Source of the DNA: Polaromonas sp.
GTDB lineage: Bacteria > Pseudomonadota > Gammaproteobacteria > Burkholderiales > Burkholderiaceae_C
DNA: 64,000 bases
Assembly (NCBI RefSeq): GCF_029945895.1
Contig: NZ_JAQSDL010000024.1
Location: 1-64,000, forward strand
Direction of reading: 5' to 3'
Within the stretch, counting starts at the first letter, position 1. Each line of letters opens with the position of its first letter. Both the position numbers and the translations under genes were made by a program. Below the pieces are notes generated by a model, which saw only the letters and a list, made by a program, of their open reading frames with translations, did no database searches and was not told the DNA's origin. Shown here one piece after another: positions 1 through 7,760 of the stretch.

Positions 1-2018
1 CTCGCGCTGTAGGCCAGCCTGTCGGTGAGGTTGTCCAGCCGTGCATACCAGAGCAGCGTCGCGGCGCCGGCCTTGACACGGTAAGACGCGGCGGCGTTCC
101 ACAGCGTGTAGGCTCCCGTGGCACCCACAGGCGGTGCCGGCACGCGCTTCTGGGCGGCGTTGTGGTCGAAACCGAGGCTGGTGCCCCAGGGCCCGCTGGC
201 CCACAGCAGCGAAGCGCCCACGCGCCAGGGTGCAATGCGCGGCAGCGGCTGGCCGTTGCTCAGGTTGGTGGCGCGCACCATGTCGCCGCGCAACGCCAGG
301 TCCACCTGCGAGGCGCCTTCCAGCAGGCGGATGTTGCCGCTGGCCTCGATGCCGATAAAGCGTGCCCGCACCTGTTCGTAGCGGAATTCGGCCAGCGGTT
401 TGAATTCGGCACCCGTGGCGGTGAAGCCCGGGTTGCCCGCATCTTCCACCGGATTGACCGTGCCATCTTCCGCATTGCGTCTGACGCCAGCCGTCTGGTT
501 CAGCGCGATGTAGTTCTTGAAGCGGCTCACATAGCTGTTGACCTTGAAGCTGTGCCCGCCCGACTTCCAGGCCGCACCCACATCGAGATTGCTCGACTGT
601 TCTTTTGTCAGGCTGGCGTTGCCTACTTCATAGGCGGCCGTGGCAATGTGCGGGCCGTCGGCAAACAGTTCGTAGTCTTTCGGCGCGCGTTCCGTATAAG
701 CTAGGTTGCTGGTCAGTTGCCAGCCGGGCGCGGCATTCCACAGCGCGCCCAAGGCATAACTGCCGGGCTTGAAGTCCCGCGTTGCCGGCGTGAAGCGCGT
801 CACCAGCGGGTTGCCGAAGGACTCGACCCGGACCGACTCCAGCCGCCCGCCCAGGCTCAGCCTGCCCCAGTCCGTGCCCAGCTCCTCATACGCAAACACC
901 GCCGACTGTGCCGTCTTGCTGTAGGGCGCAAAAGCTTCGGCGCCATCAGCGGAAAAGCGGTTGGACTCGGCCTGCAAACCGATCACGCCGTCGAGCCTGC
1001 CGAGCCTGGCGTGGCGCGCTTCCAGCCGGAAGTCGCTGCCCTTGTTCTTGAACACCGTGCCGGCGGTCGCGCCTTCGAATTCGGTGTGGCCGTAGTTGGT
1101 CTGGCTGTACTGACCCTTGATGCTCTGGAAAGGCCCGCCCAGGTTGCGCACTTCTCCTTCGAGTGCATAACGGTCCGAGTTCATGCCGATGGTCACCTCG
1201 TCTTCGGCCACCGTGCCGTAAGTGCTGCGGTAATTGCTGGCCGAGGCGCCCAGGTAGCCGTTGTCGAAAAACACCGAGCCACCCAGCGCCCCGCCGCTGA
1301 CCTCACTGGCCGAGTTGCAGATACGCCGCGCTGTGGTGGTGACCCCGGCCGTGGTGCAATTGAGATCGCGCGGCACTTTCACGTCGCTGGTGTGGCGGTC
1401 AAAAGCGTCCACGTGCAGGCTGTAACGCTGGTTGCCGCCTTCAAGCAGCACGCTCTTGCCGCGCTCCGAGTTGCCGCTGGCCAGGCTCAGGTCGGCCTTG
1501 CCGCTGATCCCGCCCTTCTCGTCAAACTGCGGTTCGCGCGAAATGCGGTTGTCGATCACGTTGACCACACCACCGACGGCACTGCCGCCGTACAGCAGGG
1601 CGCCGGGGCCGCGCAGCACCTCGATGCGTTCGATGCTGATCGGGTCGGCCGTGACCGCGTGGTCATAACTCAGGCTGGACGCATCGAGCGAACCGCCGCC
1701 GTTGGCCAGGATGCGGATACGGTCGCCGTCCAGCCCGCGAATCACGGGCCGGCTCGCGTTGGGGCCGAAGTAGGTGCTGCTGACGCCGGGCGTGCCGTCC
1801 AGCGTTTCACCCAGCGTGGTTCTGGAGCGCAGCAGCAGGCCGGCGCCCGAATACTGCGTGGCGGGGGTGATCAGGTCCGTGGCACCCAGCGGGTTGCCGG
1901 TGACGGTGATTTCTTTCAGGCTGGGCGCCGCTGTCTGGGCGTGGGCCAGCGAGCAGCCGAGCGCGAGCAGGGACAGGGTGGCCGCACCAATGGCAGGCCG
2001 GGAAAATGGTTTTTTCAT
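1..2018 (-). CDS. TonB-dependent outer-membrane receptor, ZnuD-like (3' end outside window)
   Basis: The protein is an outer-membrane gated channel for active uptake of a metal or metal complex. The frame is open from the start codon to the window edge, giving about 672 residues with only the last strand or strands missing. Residues 1-27 form a signal peptide ending SLAHA. The plug domain follows, with VIRGLDGDRIRIL near 92 and IERIEVLRGPGALLYGG near 129. The last residues seen, WYARLDNLTDRLAYSA, are a typical penultimate barrel strand. The RGLDGDR and DASSLSYDHA pattern is the kind found in ZnuD-type receptors. It is the distal gene of the Fur/Zur-ABC-DUF3299 cluster, 76 bp after the His-rich gene. 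Receptor class is certain; zinc as substrate is inferred from the context. Confidence 0.9.
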   Translation of the reverse strand, partial: MKKPFSRPAIGAATLSLLALGCSLAHAQTAAPSLKEITVTGNPLGATDLITPATQYSGAGLLLRSRTTLGETLDGTPGVSSTYFGPNASRPVIRGLDGDRIRILANGGGSLDASSLSYDHAVTADPISIERIEVLRGPGALLYGGSAVGGVVNVIDNRISREPQFDEKGGISGKADLSLASGNSERGKSVLLEGGNQRYSLHVDAFDRHTSDVKVPRDLNCTTAGVTTTARRICNSASEVSGGALGGSVFFDNGYLGASASNYRSTYGTVAEDEVTIGMNSDRYALEGEVRNLGGPFQSIKGQYSQTNYGHTEFEGATAGTVFKNKGSDFRLEARHARLGRLDGVIGLQAESNRFSADGAEAFAPYSKTAQSAVFAYEELGTDWGRLSLGGRLESVRVESFGNPLVTRFTPATRDFKPGSYALGALWNAAPGWQLTSNLAYTERAPKDYELFADGPHIATAAYEVGNASLTKEQSSNLDVGAAWKSGGHSFKVNSYVSRFKNYIALNQTAGVRRNAEDGTVNPVEDAGNPGFTATGAEFKPLAEFRYEQVRARFIGIEASGNIRLLEGASQVDLALRGDMVRATNLSNGQPLPRIAPWRVGASLLWASGPWGTSLGFDHNAAQKRVPAPPVGATGAYTLWNAAASYRVKAGAATLLWYARLDNLTDRLAYSA

Positions 2019-2094
2019 GAGGACTCGTTGAATCGGAGGACGGAAACGCCATGCAGCTGCCGGCAGGCATTGCATGGGACTTCGGGAAAGGGAT

Positions 2095-2490
2095 TCAGCG
2101 AGTCAGGGGCGGACCGCGCGCTTCAAAAAGCGCGGCCCAACGGGCGAGTACCTCGCCCTCCAGAAAGTGAAAGACAAACGGCAAAAGCGCCAGGGGCAGC
2201 ACCAGCAGGGCCAGCGCGGGCGGCGCCTGGCTGTGGCAAAGCTGGTCGAAAACGCGGCAATCGGAATCATTGATGTGGGCCGAAAACAGGTCATCCAGCC
2301 AGCCGTGGCCGTGGCCGAACGCATGGTCGCCTGCTTGCACTGCCTGGGTTTGCGTTTGCGTCTGCGCAGCCTGCGGGTGGCCGCCGGCCCTGTGGACCAC
2401 GCCGTGCATCAGGCCCAGCACCGGCGCAAGCAGCAGCACCAGGGCCAGATAGACCCAGGCTGCCCGCCACGCCATGCGCCGGTAACCCAT
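2095..2490 (-). CDS. His-rich small membrane protein (DUF2946-like)
   Basis: This 131-residue protein has a hydrophobic segment at about 11-31, a His-rich middle stretch (HGVVHRAGGH, then HAFGHGHGW, then a DSDCRVFDQLCH segment) and a second hydrophobic segment at about 92-110. Such His/Cys-bearing two-helix proteins next to TonB receptors are usually thought to handle metals at the inner membrane. It starts 6 bp after the DUF3299 stop and is surely co-transcribed. I do not recognise it securely; the DUF2946 likeness is a resemblance in length and layout only. Confidence 0.65.
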   Translation of the reverse strand: MGYRRMAWRAAWVYLALVLLLAPVLGLMHGVVHRAGGHPQAAQTQTQTQAVQAGDHAFGHGHGWLDDLFSAHINDSDCRVFDQLCHSQAPPALALLVLPLALLPFVFHFLEGEVLARWAALFEARGPPLTR

Positions 2491-2496
2491 GCGGGC

Positions 2497-3081
2497 TTAC
2501 TTCACCGTCACCGCATCATTGATGCGGTAATACAGGCCATAGGAGTCGTCGTGCAGCACCTGCAGGCGGCCTTCCACCACCACCACCTCCGTGCTGTATT
2601 CCACCGGGGTTCTGGTCTTGACCTCCACCATGCTTTCCGGCCCCCCGGGCAGGCAGAACGAACAGGTCAGCGGCACCGACGAGAGCAGGAAGTGGCGCTG
2701 CTTCTTGCCCGGCTCCAGCGGCATCATGAAACCCTGGATACGCTGGGTCTTGCCGTTCATGCCGAGCTGGCCTTCATTGAACACCGGCAGGATGCGGTTC
2801 TTCTCGTTTTTGGTTTTCACGTCGGTCAGCACCGACCAGGGCACCACGTCTGCACGCGGGGCCAGCGGCGCATACGGGCTGTTGGCCCCATGCACACCCG
2901 CGCCCTGCCCGGCCGGCAACGCCAGGCCGTCCGGTGCTGCAGGCGCCGCCTTGCCCGCCGCGGGCTTGCCGCTTCCGGCAGGCAGGGGCGAGCTCAGCTG
3001 CGCATGCGCGCCGGCGGCGGCCAGCAACAAGGCCAGCAACAAGGGCGAAATCCTGAAAGCGGTGGGAGCAGTGGTTTTCAT
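2497..3081 (-). CDS. DUF3299 periplasmic protein
   Basis: The 194-residue exported protein has a signal peptide at residues 1-27 (MKTTAPTAFR..AAGAHA), a low-complexity Pro/Ala/Gly linker to about 65, then the conserved domain with the CSFC motif followed by LPGGPES and the closing segment GLYYRIND. These are hallmarks of DUF3299, the family of Pseudomonas PA4066, which sits with an ABC ATPase and permease in the Zur-controlled PA4063-PA4066 operon. The same trio is here on the minus strand. The CSFC pair could bind a metal. The start chosen is the ATG directly before the signal peptide. Confidence 0.85.
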   Translation of the reverse strand: MKTTAPTAFRISPLLLALLLAAAGAHAQLSSPLPAGSGKPAAGKAAPAAPDGLALPAGQGAGVHGANSPYAPLAPRADVVPWSVLTDVKTKNEKNRILPVFNEGQLGMNGKTQRIQGFMMPLEPGKKQRHFLLSSVPLTCSFCLPGGPESMVEVKTRTPVEYSTEVVVVEGRLQVLHDDSYGLYYRINDAVTVK

Positions 3082-3113
3082 GGGTTCTCCAGAAACGTTG
3101 CGGTGGCGGCGCG

Positions 3114-3374
3114 TCAATGCGCGTGTTTCATGCCGCAATATTTTCCCACCGCCAGCCCTTTGCAGGAAGTCTGCAGCTCTTTCATGCAGACGTCTTCCTT
3201 CTTGCCCGACTCCAGGCATCTGGCGGCGGCCTCGTGCGCGGCGGCCATGGCGCGGTGGCGCTGGATGTCTTCCTTGGTTTCTGCGTCCTTGTGCTGCGCA
3301 TGCGCTATCGAAAAAATAGCTGCCAGCGCAAGTGCAGCAAGGGCTGGAAGCATTTTTGACATCCTGTTTTTCAT
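3114..3374 (-). CDS. small exported four-cysteine protein whose signal peptide lies in a dispersed repeat
   Basis: An 86-residue secreted protein. Residues 1-26 are a signal peptide ending IAHA. The mature part is helical and charged with cysteines at 53, 63, 71 and 80 (spacing C-x9-C-x7-C-x8-C) and a His-containing tail, so it may form two disulfides or bind a metal. The start follows an AGGTGA ribosome site 4 bp after the permease stop. Residues 6-24, the whole hydrophobic core of the signal peptide, are encoded by a copy of the dispersed repeat. I do not know a characterised homologue; cluster context suggests periplasmic metal handling. Confidence 0.75.
   Translation of the reverse strand: MKNRMSKMLPALAALALAAIFSIAHAQHKDAETKEDIQRHRAMAAAHEAAARCLESGKKEDVCMKELQTSCKGLAVGKYCGMKHAH
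3304..3359 (+). repeat. dispersed repeat family 1, copy A (inside signal peptide)
   Basis: Starts GCTATCGAAAAAATAGCTG, then GCGCA, then AAGGGCTGGAAGC and ATTTTTGA, the full layout of family 1. Translated on the minus strand it makes the signal-peptide core of the four-Cys protein. Confidence 0.8.
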
Positions 3375-3378
3375 GAAT

Positions 3379-4581
3379 TCACCTTGATTGAAGCAGTTCA
3401 GACACATCAGCCCGGTAAGCCTCGTACGCAGGCAACAACGCCGACAGCAGCGCCACACCCACCGCCAGCACCGGGACACTCCACAACCCGGCCGGCCACG
3501 ACAGCCCGCCGATCAACATCGATTTATCCAGTTGCAGAAACCAGGCCAGCCCAGCCATCAGCTCCTGCGCGGCCAGCAGTCCCATCACGGTCGCCAGTAG
3601 CGCCAGCCACAGCGCCTCACACAGCAGCAGCGCCGCCACCTTGTGCGGCGGCGCACCCAGCAGACGCAGCAGCGCCAGATCTGCGCGACGCTCGCGCACG
3701 GCGCTCCACAGCGCGATGAAAACGCTCAGGCCCGCCGTCAGCAGCAAGACCCCCGCCAGCGCGCGCATGACGTCTGTGCCCACACCGATCATGCTCAGCA
3801 GCCGCGTGATCTCCAGCGCCGGCGCGGCGGCCTGCATCTCCGTCGTACTGTTCACAAAACGCGGAAAGGTCACTGCCGCCAGCGGCGTGCGGTAGCGGAT
3901 CAGCGCCAGCGTGACTTCGCGCTCTTCTTCCATCACCCTGCGGTCTTCAGCGTCCAGCACCGCGGGGTCTTCATGGACCCGCCACACAGAATCCAGCGCC
4001 GTCAGCACCAGCCGGTCCAGCACCGAGCCATTAGCGGCCAAAACGCCGCTGACCACGTAAGGCGTCTGGCCATGGCTGTCGCCGCCACCGCCCAAGCCAT
4101 GACTGCCGGCGAAGCGGTCGCCCACCTTCAGGCCGGTTTGCTTCGCCACCTGCGCACCGAGCACCGCCTGCATCGGCGCCGTCCAGACGCTGCCCTGCGC
4201 AAAATCTGCATGGTAATGCGTCAGGTAGTCCGGCGTGGTGCCCACAATGCGAAAGCCGCGCAAGCTGTCGCCCAGGCTGACAGGAATCAGTTGCGCCACC
4301 TGCGGGTGTTGTTCGAGTTCCTTCACCGCGGCCAGCGGTATGTTGCCGGTCGGTGCGTCAATGTGGAACACGCCCGACAGGATCAGCTGCATCGGGCTGC
4401 CCTTGGCGCCCACCACCACATCGATGCCGGCCAGGTCGCGCTCGAAGGCCTGGTCGATCTGGTGGCTGGCCAGGAGCACAAAACTCAGCGACCCCAGGCC
4501 CAGACTGAGCAACAGCAGGTTGAGCCCGGCCGACAGCGGCCGGGACCATAAGAACCGCCAGGCAAGCGCTACTGTTTTCAT
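3379..4581 (-). CDS. ABC transporter permease, FtsX/MacB type
   Basis: The 400-residue membrane protein has an N-terminal helix at about 18-40, a long periplasmic domain (about 50-275) and three C-terminal helices, the FtsX/MacB/LolC architecture of mechanotransmission exporters. It contains an extracytoplasmic Gly/His segment (GLGGGGDSHGQTPY). The start ATG overlaps the stop of the ATPase gene by 4 bp, so the two are translationally coupled. By analogy with PA4065 it would move a zinc-related substrate or protein, but the substrate is unknown. Its first codons come from a dispersed repeat copy. Confidence 0.88.
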   Translation of the reverse strand: MKTVALAWRFLWSRPLSAGLNLLLLSLGLGSLSFVLLASHQIDQAFERDLAGIDVVVGAKGSPMQLILSGVFHIDAPTGNIPLAAVKELEQHPQVAQLIPVSLGDSLRGFRIVGTTPDYLTHYHADFAQGSVWTAPMQAVLGAQVAKQTGLKVGDRFAGSHGLGGGGDSHGQTPYVVSGVLAANGSVLDRLVLTALDSVWRVHEDPAVLDAEDRRVMEEEREVTLALIRYRTPLAAVTFPRFVNSTTEMQAAAPALEITRLLSMIGVGTDVMRALAGVLLLTAGLSVFIALWSAVRERRADLALLRLLGAPPHKVAALLLCEALWLALLATVMGLLAAQELMAGLAWFLQLDKSMLIGGLSWPAGLWSVPVLAVGVALLSALLPAYEAYRADVSELLQSR

Positions 4582-4623
4582 AGCTGCTTGCGCCCGATGG
4601 ACAATGGCTGGAAGCCGATTTGA
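4575..4623 (+). repeat. dispersed repeat family 1, copy B (at an ATPase/permease gene junction)
   Basis: TTTTCATAGCTGCTTGCGC, then ATGGCTGGAAGCCGATTTGA. On the minus strand it encodes the last 14 residues of the ATPase and the ATG of the permease. Confidence 0.85.
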
Positions 4624-5234
4624 TCATCAAGATTCGCCGCAACCCGGGCATCGTGCGTGGCGATCACCAGCGTCGCGCCGTAACGCTTTGCCGTGGCCTG
4701 CAGCAGTTCAAGGGCCTGCCGCGCTGCATCGTCGTCCAGACTGGCCGTCGGTTCGTCGGCCAGGATCACTTGGGGCTGCAGCAGCACCGCCCGCGCCAGC
4801 GCCACTCGCTGCGCCTGCCCGCCGGAAAGCTGCGCCGGCTTGCGCGCCGCGAGCTCATTCACACCGAGCGCGGTGAGCGCATCCCGGATGCGCGCATCGT
4901 CCTGCGCCCGCCCCGCGGCCCACTGCGCGATCGCGAGGTTGGCGTGCACTGTCAGCGCAGCACTCAAATGAAGTTTCTGCGGCAGAAAGCCTATCGTCCG
5001 CGCACGCCAGGCATCGCCCGCGACCTTGCCCAGCGCCGCCAGCGACTGGCCGGCCACCGTGATGTCGCCGCCGCCCGGGCTCAGCAAGCCAGCCGCCAGC
5101 GCCAGCCAGGTGGACTTGCCGGAACCCGATGCGCCGCGCAGCAGCAACACGCCGCCCTGCGCTACGTCGATGTCGTCGAAACGAAGCGCGGCGCCGCCGG
5201 GGTAGCGGTAAACCAGTTGCTGGGTGCGTATCAC
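4578..5234 (-). CDS. ABC transporter ATP-binding protein, LolD/MacB type
   Basis: The 218-residue ATPase drives the adjoining FtsX-type permease. It has Walker A GASGSGKST (near 36), Q-loop FLPQK, signature LSGGQAQRVALARAV (near 132), Walker B VILADEPTASLD and the H-loop ATHD. I choose the GTG start whose GTGA overlaps the stop of the regulator gene; the upstream ATG would add 15 unconserved residues. The C-terminus (IGFQPLSIGRKQL) is encoded by repeat copy B, so the native C-terminus was probably replaced or extended. Homologous in layout to PA4064. Confidence 0.9.
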   Translation of the reverse strand: MIRTQQLVYRYPGGAALRFDDIDVAQGGVLLLRGASGSGKSTWLALAAGLLSPGGGDITVAGQSLAALGKVAGDAWRARTIGFLPQKLHLSAALTVHANLAIAQWAAGRAQDDARIRDALTALGVNELAARKPAQLSGGQAQRVALARAVLLQPQVILADEPTASLDDDAARQALELLQATAKRYGATLVIATHDARVAANLDDQIGFQPLSIGRKQL

Positions 5235-5755
5235 GCGGGAGCGCCTTGGGTTCTGGCGGCGGTAGCGCAGTCTGCACACACGCCACGCACTGCAAAATCA
5301 AGACTCATGCCCTGGTAACCCAGCGCTTTGAGCGCCTCGAGTGCAGACTGTGCAGCCCTGTCAAGGTCACCGGCACTGGCTTGCAGCGCGTTCTCCAGCG
5401 GGCTGTCGCGGTGGCAGCTCTGGCATTCGAAATGCGGCATCGCATGCACCCCGGGCGGCATCGCCTGGTAGCGCCGCACCCTGCTGGCATCGACGCGGCA
5501 CAGCAGCAGGCCCACCTGGGTCAGGCGGTCGATCAGGCGGTACAGCGTGACGCGGTCCAGCACGGCACCGCCCGCAGCATCACCTTCACCCGCCAACGCA
5601 GCCTGCAGTTGGGCATGTGTGTAGCTGGTGTCCGGATGCGCCAGCAACCATCCCAGAACGCGATGCGACGCACTGGTGCGACGCAGGCCGTGGGCGGAGA
5701 GCAGCGCGGCGATGGGGTCGGACGGGGATTTGCTGCGAGGAAGTACGGGCGACAT
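5231..5755 (-). CDS. Fur-family metalloregulator, probably Zur
   Basis: A 174-residue DNA-binding repressor of the Fur superfamily: winged helix to about 85 (recognition part VTLYRLIDRLTQVGLL), then the dimerisation/metal part with HAMPHFECQSCH and a second CADC pair near the C-terminus, forming the structural Cys4 zinc site. It heads the operon with the ABC, DUF3299 and TonB genes. Zinc sensing (Zur) rather than iron is inferred from these neighbours. An inverted repeat lies just upstream. The sequence alone cannot separate Zur from Fur or Mur with certainty. Confidence 0.85.
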   Translation of the reverse strand: MSPVLPRSKSPSDPIAALLSAHGLRRTSASHRVLGWLLAHPDTSYTHAQLQAALAGEGDAAGGAVLDRVTLYRLIDRLTQVGLLLCRVDASRVRRYQAMPPGVHAMPHFECQSCHRDSPLENALQASAGDLDRAAQSALEALKALGYQGMSLDFAVRGVCADCATAARTQGAPA

Positions 5756-5772
5756 GGAGGGATGACAACGAA

Positions 5773-5797
5773 ATTATCGCAATAGAGTTGCATTATG
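5773..5797 (-). promoter_or_regulatory. candidate operator of the Fur/Zur-type regulator
   Basis: A perfect inverted repeat GCAA-N5-TTGC (5779-5791) is flanked on both sides by ATTAT and lies 24 bp before the regulator's start codon. An AT-rich GATAAT hexamer usable as -10 overlaps it on the minus strand. Length and A/T flanks fit a Fur-family box, but it is not the textbook Zur consensus. Confidence 0.45.
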
Positions 5798-6024
5798 ACC
5801 GATCTACCCATCCAGGCCATCTCCGCCGCACGGTGGCGAGGCGGCACATGGATGCACTGGAAGTGCCAGCGAACGCTGCGCCGCCTAGCCTGGCCACAGG
5901 TTGAACAAAGAAAGAGCCGGGCAGGCCAGACAACACGGCGCGCTCGTGCATCGGGGGTTAGTCCCAAGCGGATCGCAAGACGACTCGCGCACAATGAAGC
6001 TTCCACATACAGGAGCTTTTTTAT

Positions 6025-6492
6025 ATGAAAATTTTGCCGACCCGCCGTTCCTTTGCCGTACTTTCGTTCGCTTCCATTGCCGCCATCGGCATGGCCGGCT
6101 GCGCCATGCAACAGCCCATGCCCGCCGCGTCAAACATCGTCAAGCTGACCACCCAACTGCGCGGCACCAACGAAGTTCCACCGAACACCAGCCCAGGCGC
6201 CGGCATGGTCGAGGCTACTTTCAACAAAGACACCCGCGTGCTGAGCTGGAGAGTCACCTACTCGGGCCTCACAGCCCCCGCATCAGCGGGTCACTTCCAC
6301 GGCCCCGCCGCTGCCAGCGCCAATGCCGGTGTGGTGATGCCGTGGCCAAGCGCCGCGAACGGCGCAACCGGCAGCGCCGTCGTTGCCCCGGCACAGGTCG
6401 GTGATCTGCTGGCAGGCTTCTGGTACGCCAACGTCCACACCGCGACTTTCCCTGGCGGCGAAATCCGCGGCCAGATGGTGCTGAGCAAGTAA
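6025..6492 (+). CDS. CHRD-domain lipoprotein
   Basis: A 155-residue exported lipoprotein. The lipobox MAGC puts the acylated cysteine at residue 27. The rest is one CHRD domain: LRGTNEVPPN, then LSWRVTYSGL, GHFHGP, and the closing FWYANVHTATFPGGEIRGQ. CHRD domains were first seen in chordin and are common in bacterial envelope proteins; their bacterial role is not established. An AGGAG-like site precedes the ATG by 8 bp. It stands alone, with a terminator after it. Confidence 0.9.
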   Translation: MKILPTRRSFAVLSFASIAAIGMAGCAMQQPMPAASNIVKLTTQLRGTNEVPPNTSPGAGMVEATFNKDTRVLSWRVTYSGLTAPASAGHFHGPAAASANAGVVMPWPSAANGATGSAVVAPAQVGDLLAGFWYANVHTATFPGGEIRGQMVLSK

Positions 6493-6543
6493 GCCCGCTG
6501 GCATGGGCCCGGAAGGGCTCGCCGCCACACGGCCAAGCACCCG

Positions 6544-6580
6544 AGCCGGCGACCTCTCAACCAGGTTCGCCGGCTTTTTC
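6544..6580 (+). terminator. rho-independent terminator after the CHRD gene
   Basis: Stem AGCCGGCGA (6544-6552) pairs with TCGCCGGCT (6567-6575), 14-nt loop, followed by a T-rich run. Confidence 0.8.
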
Positions 6581-6701
6581 TTTTCATGCGCGGCAACATC
6601 CCACGCGCGCGTCCCATCCAGCAACCTGCCCTCTGAAGCCGCCTGGTCCCCGCAGAACAGCGACCCCTAAGCCGCCACAAAAACTACAAACAGAGCTTGC
6701 C

Positions 6702-7682
6702 ATGCCTGCCTTAGCTGACTCCCGTCCCACCCACCTTCCCACTCACACCTTCCACGCCCTCGCCCCCGGCCCCAGGTTGCTGGTCCTTGGCGCCGTGCAC
6801 GGCAACGAAGTCTGCGGCGCCAAAGCCATCACGCAACTGCTGCAGGACATCGACAGCGGCCAACTCGCCATCGAACGCGGGACGGTGACTTTTGTGCCGG
6901 TCACCAACCCGCTGGCCTACCAGCTCAAGCAGCGCACCGGCGACCGCAACCTGAACCGCAACATGGCACCGAGCGCGATTCCGCAGGATTTTGAGGACCG
7001 CATCGCCAATGTGTTGTGCCCGTTGCTCGATGCGCACGACGTGCTGCTGGACCTGCATTCCTTCCACACCGGCGGTGCACCGTTTGTGATGATTGGCCCG
7101 CAGAACAACAGCGGCACGCTGGAGCCTTTCAGTCAGGCCGAAGCGGAAATGCAACTGGCCCTGTGCACCGGCGCGCCGCGTATTGTGGAAGGTTGGCTGG
7201 ACACCTATGCGCGTGGCGTGTCGCGTCGCGCGGCGGCGCCGGTAGCGGCGGGATCTGCCCGTGCACAGACACTGGTGACCAACCCGAACTACGGCGTCGG
7301 CACCACCGAGTACATGCGTTCACGCGGCGGCTACGGGGTGACGCTGGAATGCGGCCAGCATGACGACCCGCAAGGCATCAAGGTGGCGCGCCACGCGATT
7401 TTGCAGACGCTGGCGCTGCTGGGCATGGTGTCGCAGCCGATGGAAGCCCTAACTGCCGAGCGTGAGATTTTGCGCCTGGTCGATATGACGGACCGTGAAC
7501 ACGCGGACGACCGCTTCAGCCGCGAGTGGCGCAGCTTTGACGCGGTGCAGGCCGGCGAGCTGATCGGCGTGCGCCACAGCGGCGTGGAAGTCAAGGCGCC
7601 ACACGACGGCTTCGTGGTGTTTCCCAACCCGCGCGCCGAACCGGGGCAGGAGTGGTTTTACATGGCACGGCGGCGCGCCTGA
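6702..7682 (+). CDS. succinylglutamate desuccinylase/aspartoacylase-family zinc deacylase (M14)
   Basis: A 326-residue zinc hydrolase that removes an acyl group from an amino acid or similar amine. The zinc-binding pair is in GAVHGNEVCG (His34, Glu37) and the third ligand in DLHSFHTGG (near 117). GDRNLNRN is the substrate carboxylate loop. The C-terminal part (from about 245) is the beta-barrel domain with KAPHDGFVVFPN. The general-base Glu is likely in VTLECGQH. The exact substrate cannot be told. It starts after the CHRD terminator and appears monocistronic. Confidence 0.88.
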   Translation: MPALADSRPTHLPTHTFHALAPGPRLLVLGAVHGNEVCGAKAITQLLQDIDSGQLAIERGTVTFVPVTNPLAYQLKQRTGDRNLNRNMAPSAIPQDFEDRIANVLCPLLDAHDVLLDLHSFHTGGAPFVMIGPQNNSGTLEPFSQAEAEMQLALCTGAPRIVEGWLDTYARGVSRRAAAPVAAGSARAQTLVTNPNYGVGTTEYMRSRGGYGVTLECGQHDDPQGIKVARHAILQTLALLGMVSQPMEALTAEREILRLVDMTDREHADDRFSREWRSFDAVQAGELIGVRHSGVEVKAPHDGFVVFPNPRAEPGQEWFYMARRRA

Positions 7683-7693
7683 TTTCACGCAGA

Positions 7694-7735
7694 AAGTGCC
7701 TGTAGCCCAATCAGTGCGTGCGCCAGCAGCTATCA
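7694..7735 (-). repeat. dispersed repeat family 1, copy C (intergenic)
   Basis: On the minus strand it reads CTGATAGCTGCTGGCGCA, then GGGCTACAGGCAC, the family layout. It lies between the deacylase and the DUF2127 gene. Confidence 0.7.
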
Positions 7736-7760
7736 GATCAGGAGCATTGACGGCGCAGGA

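Noticed and set aside
717-2273. Long plus-strand open frame opposite the TonB receptor gene
   Set aside because: Arginine/alanine/histidine-rich shadow translation with no domain; the minus strand encodes a clear receptor.
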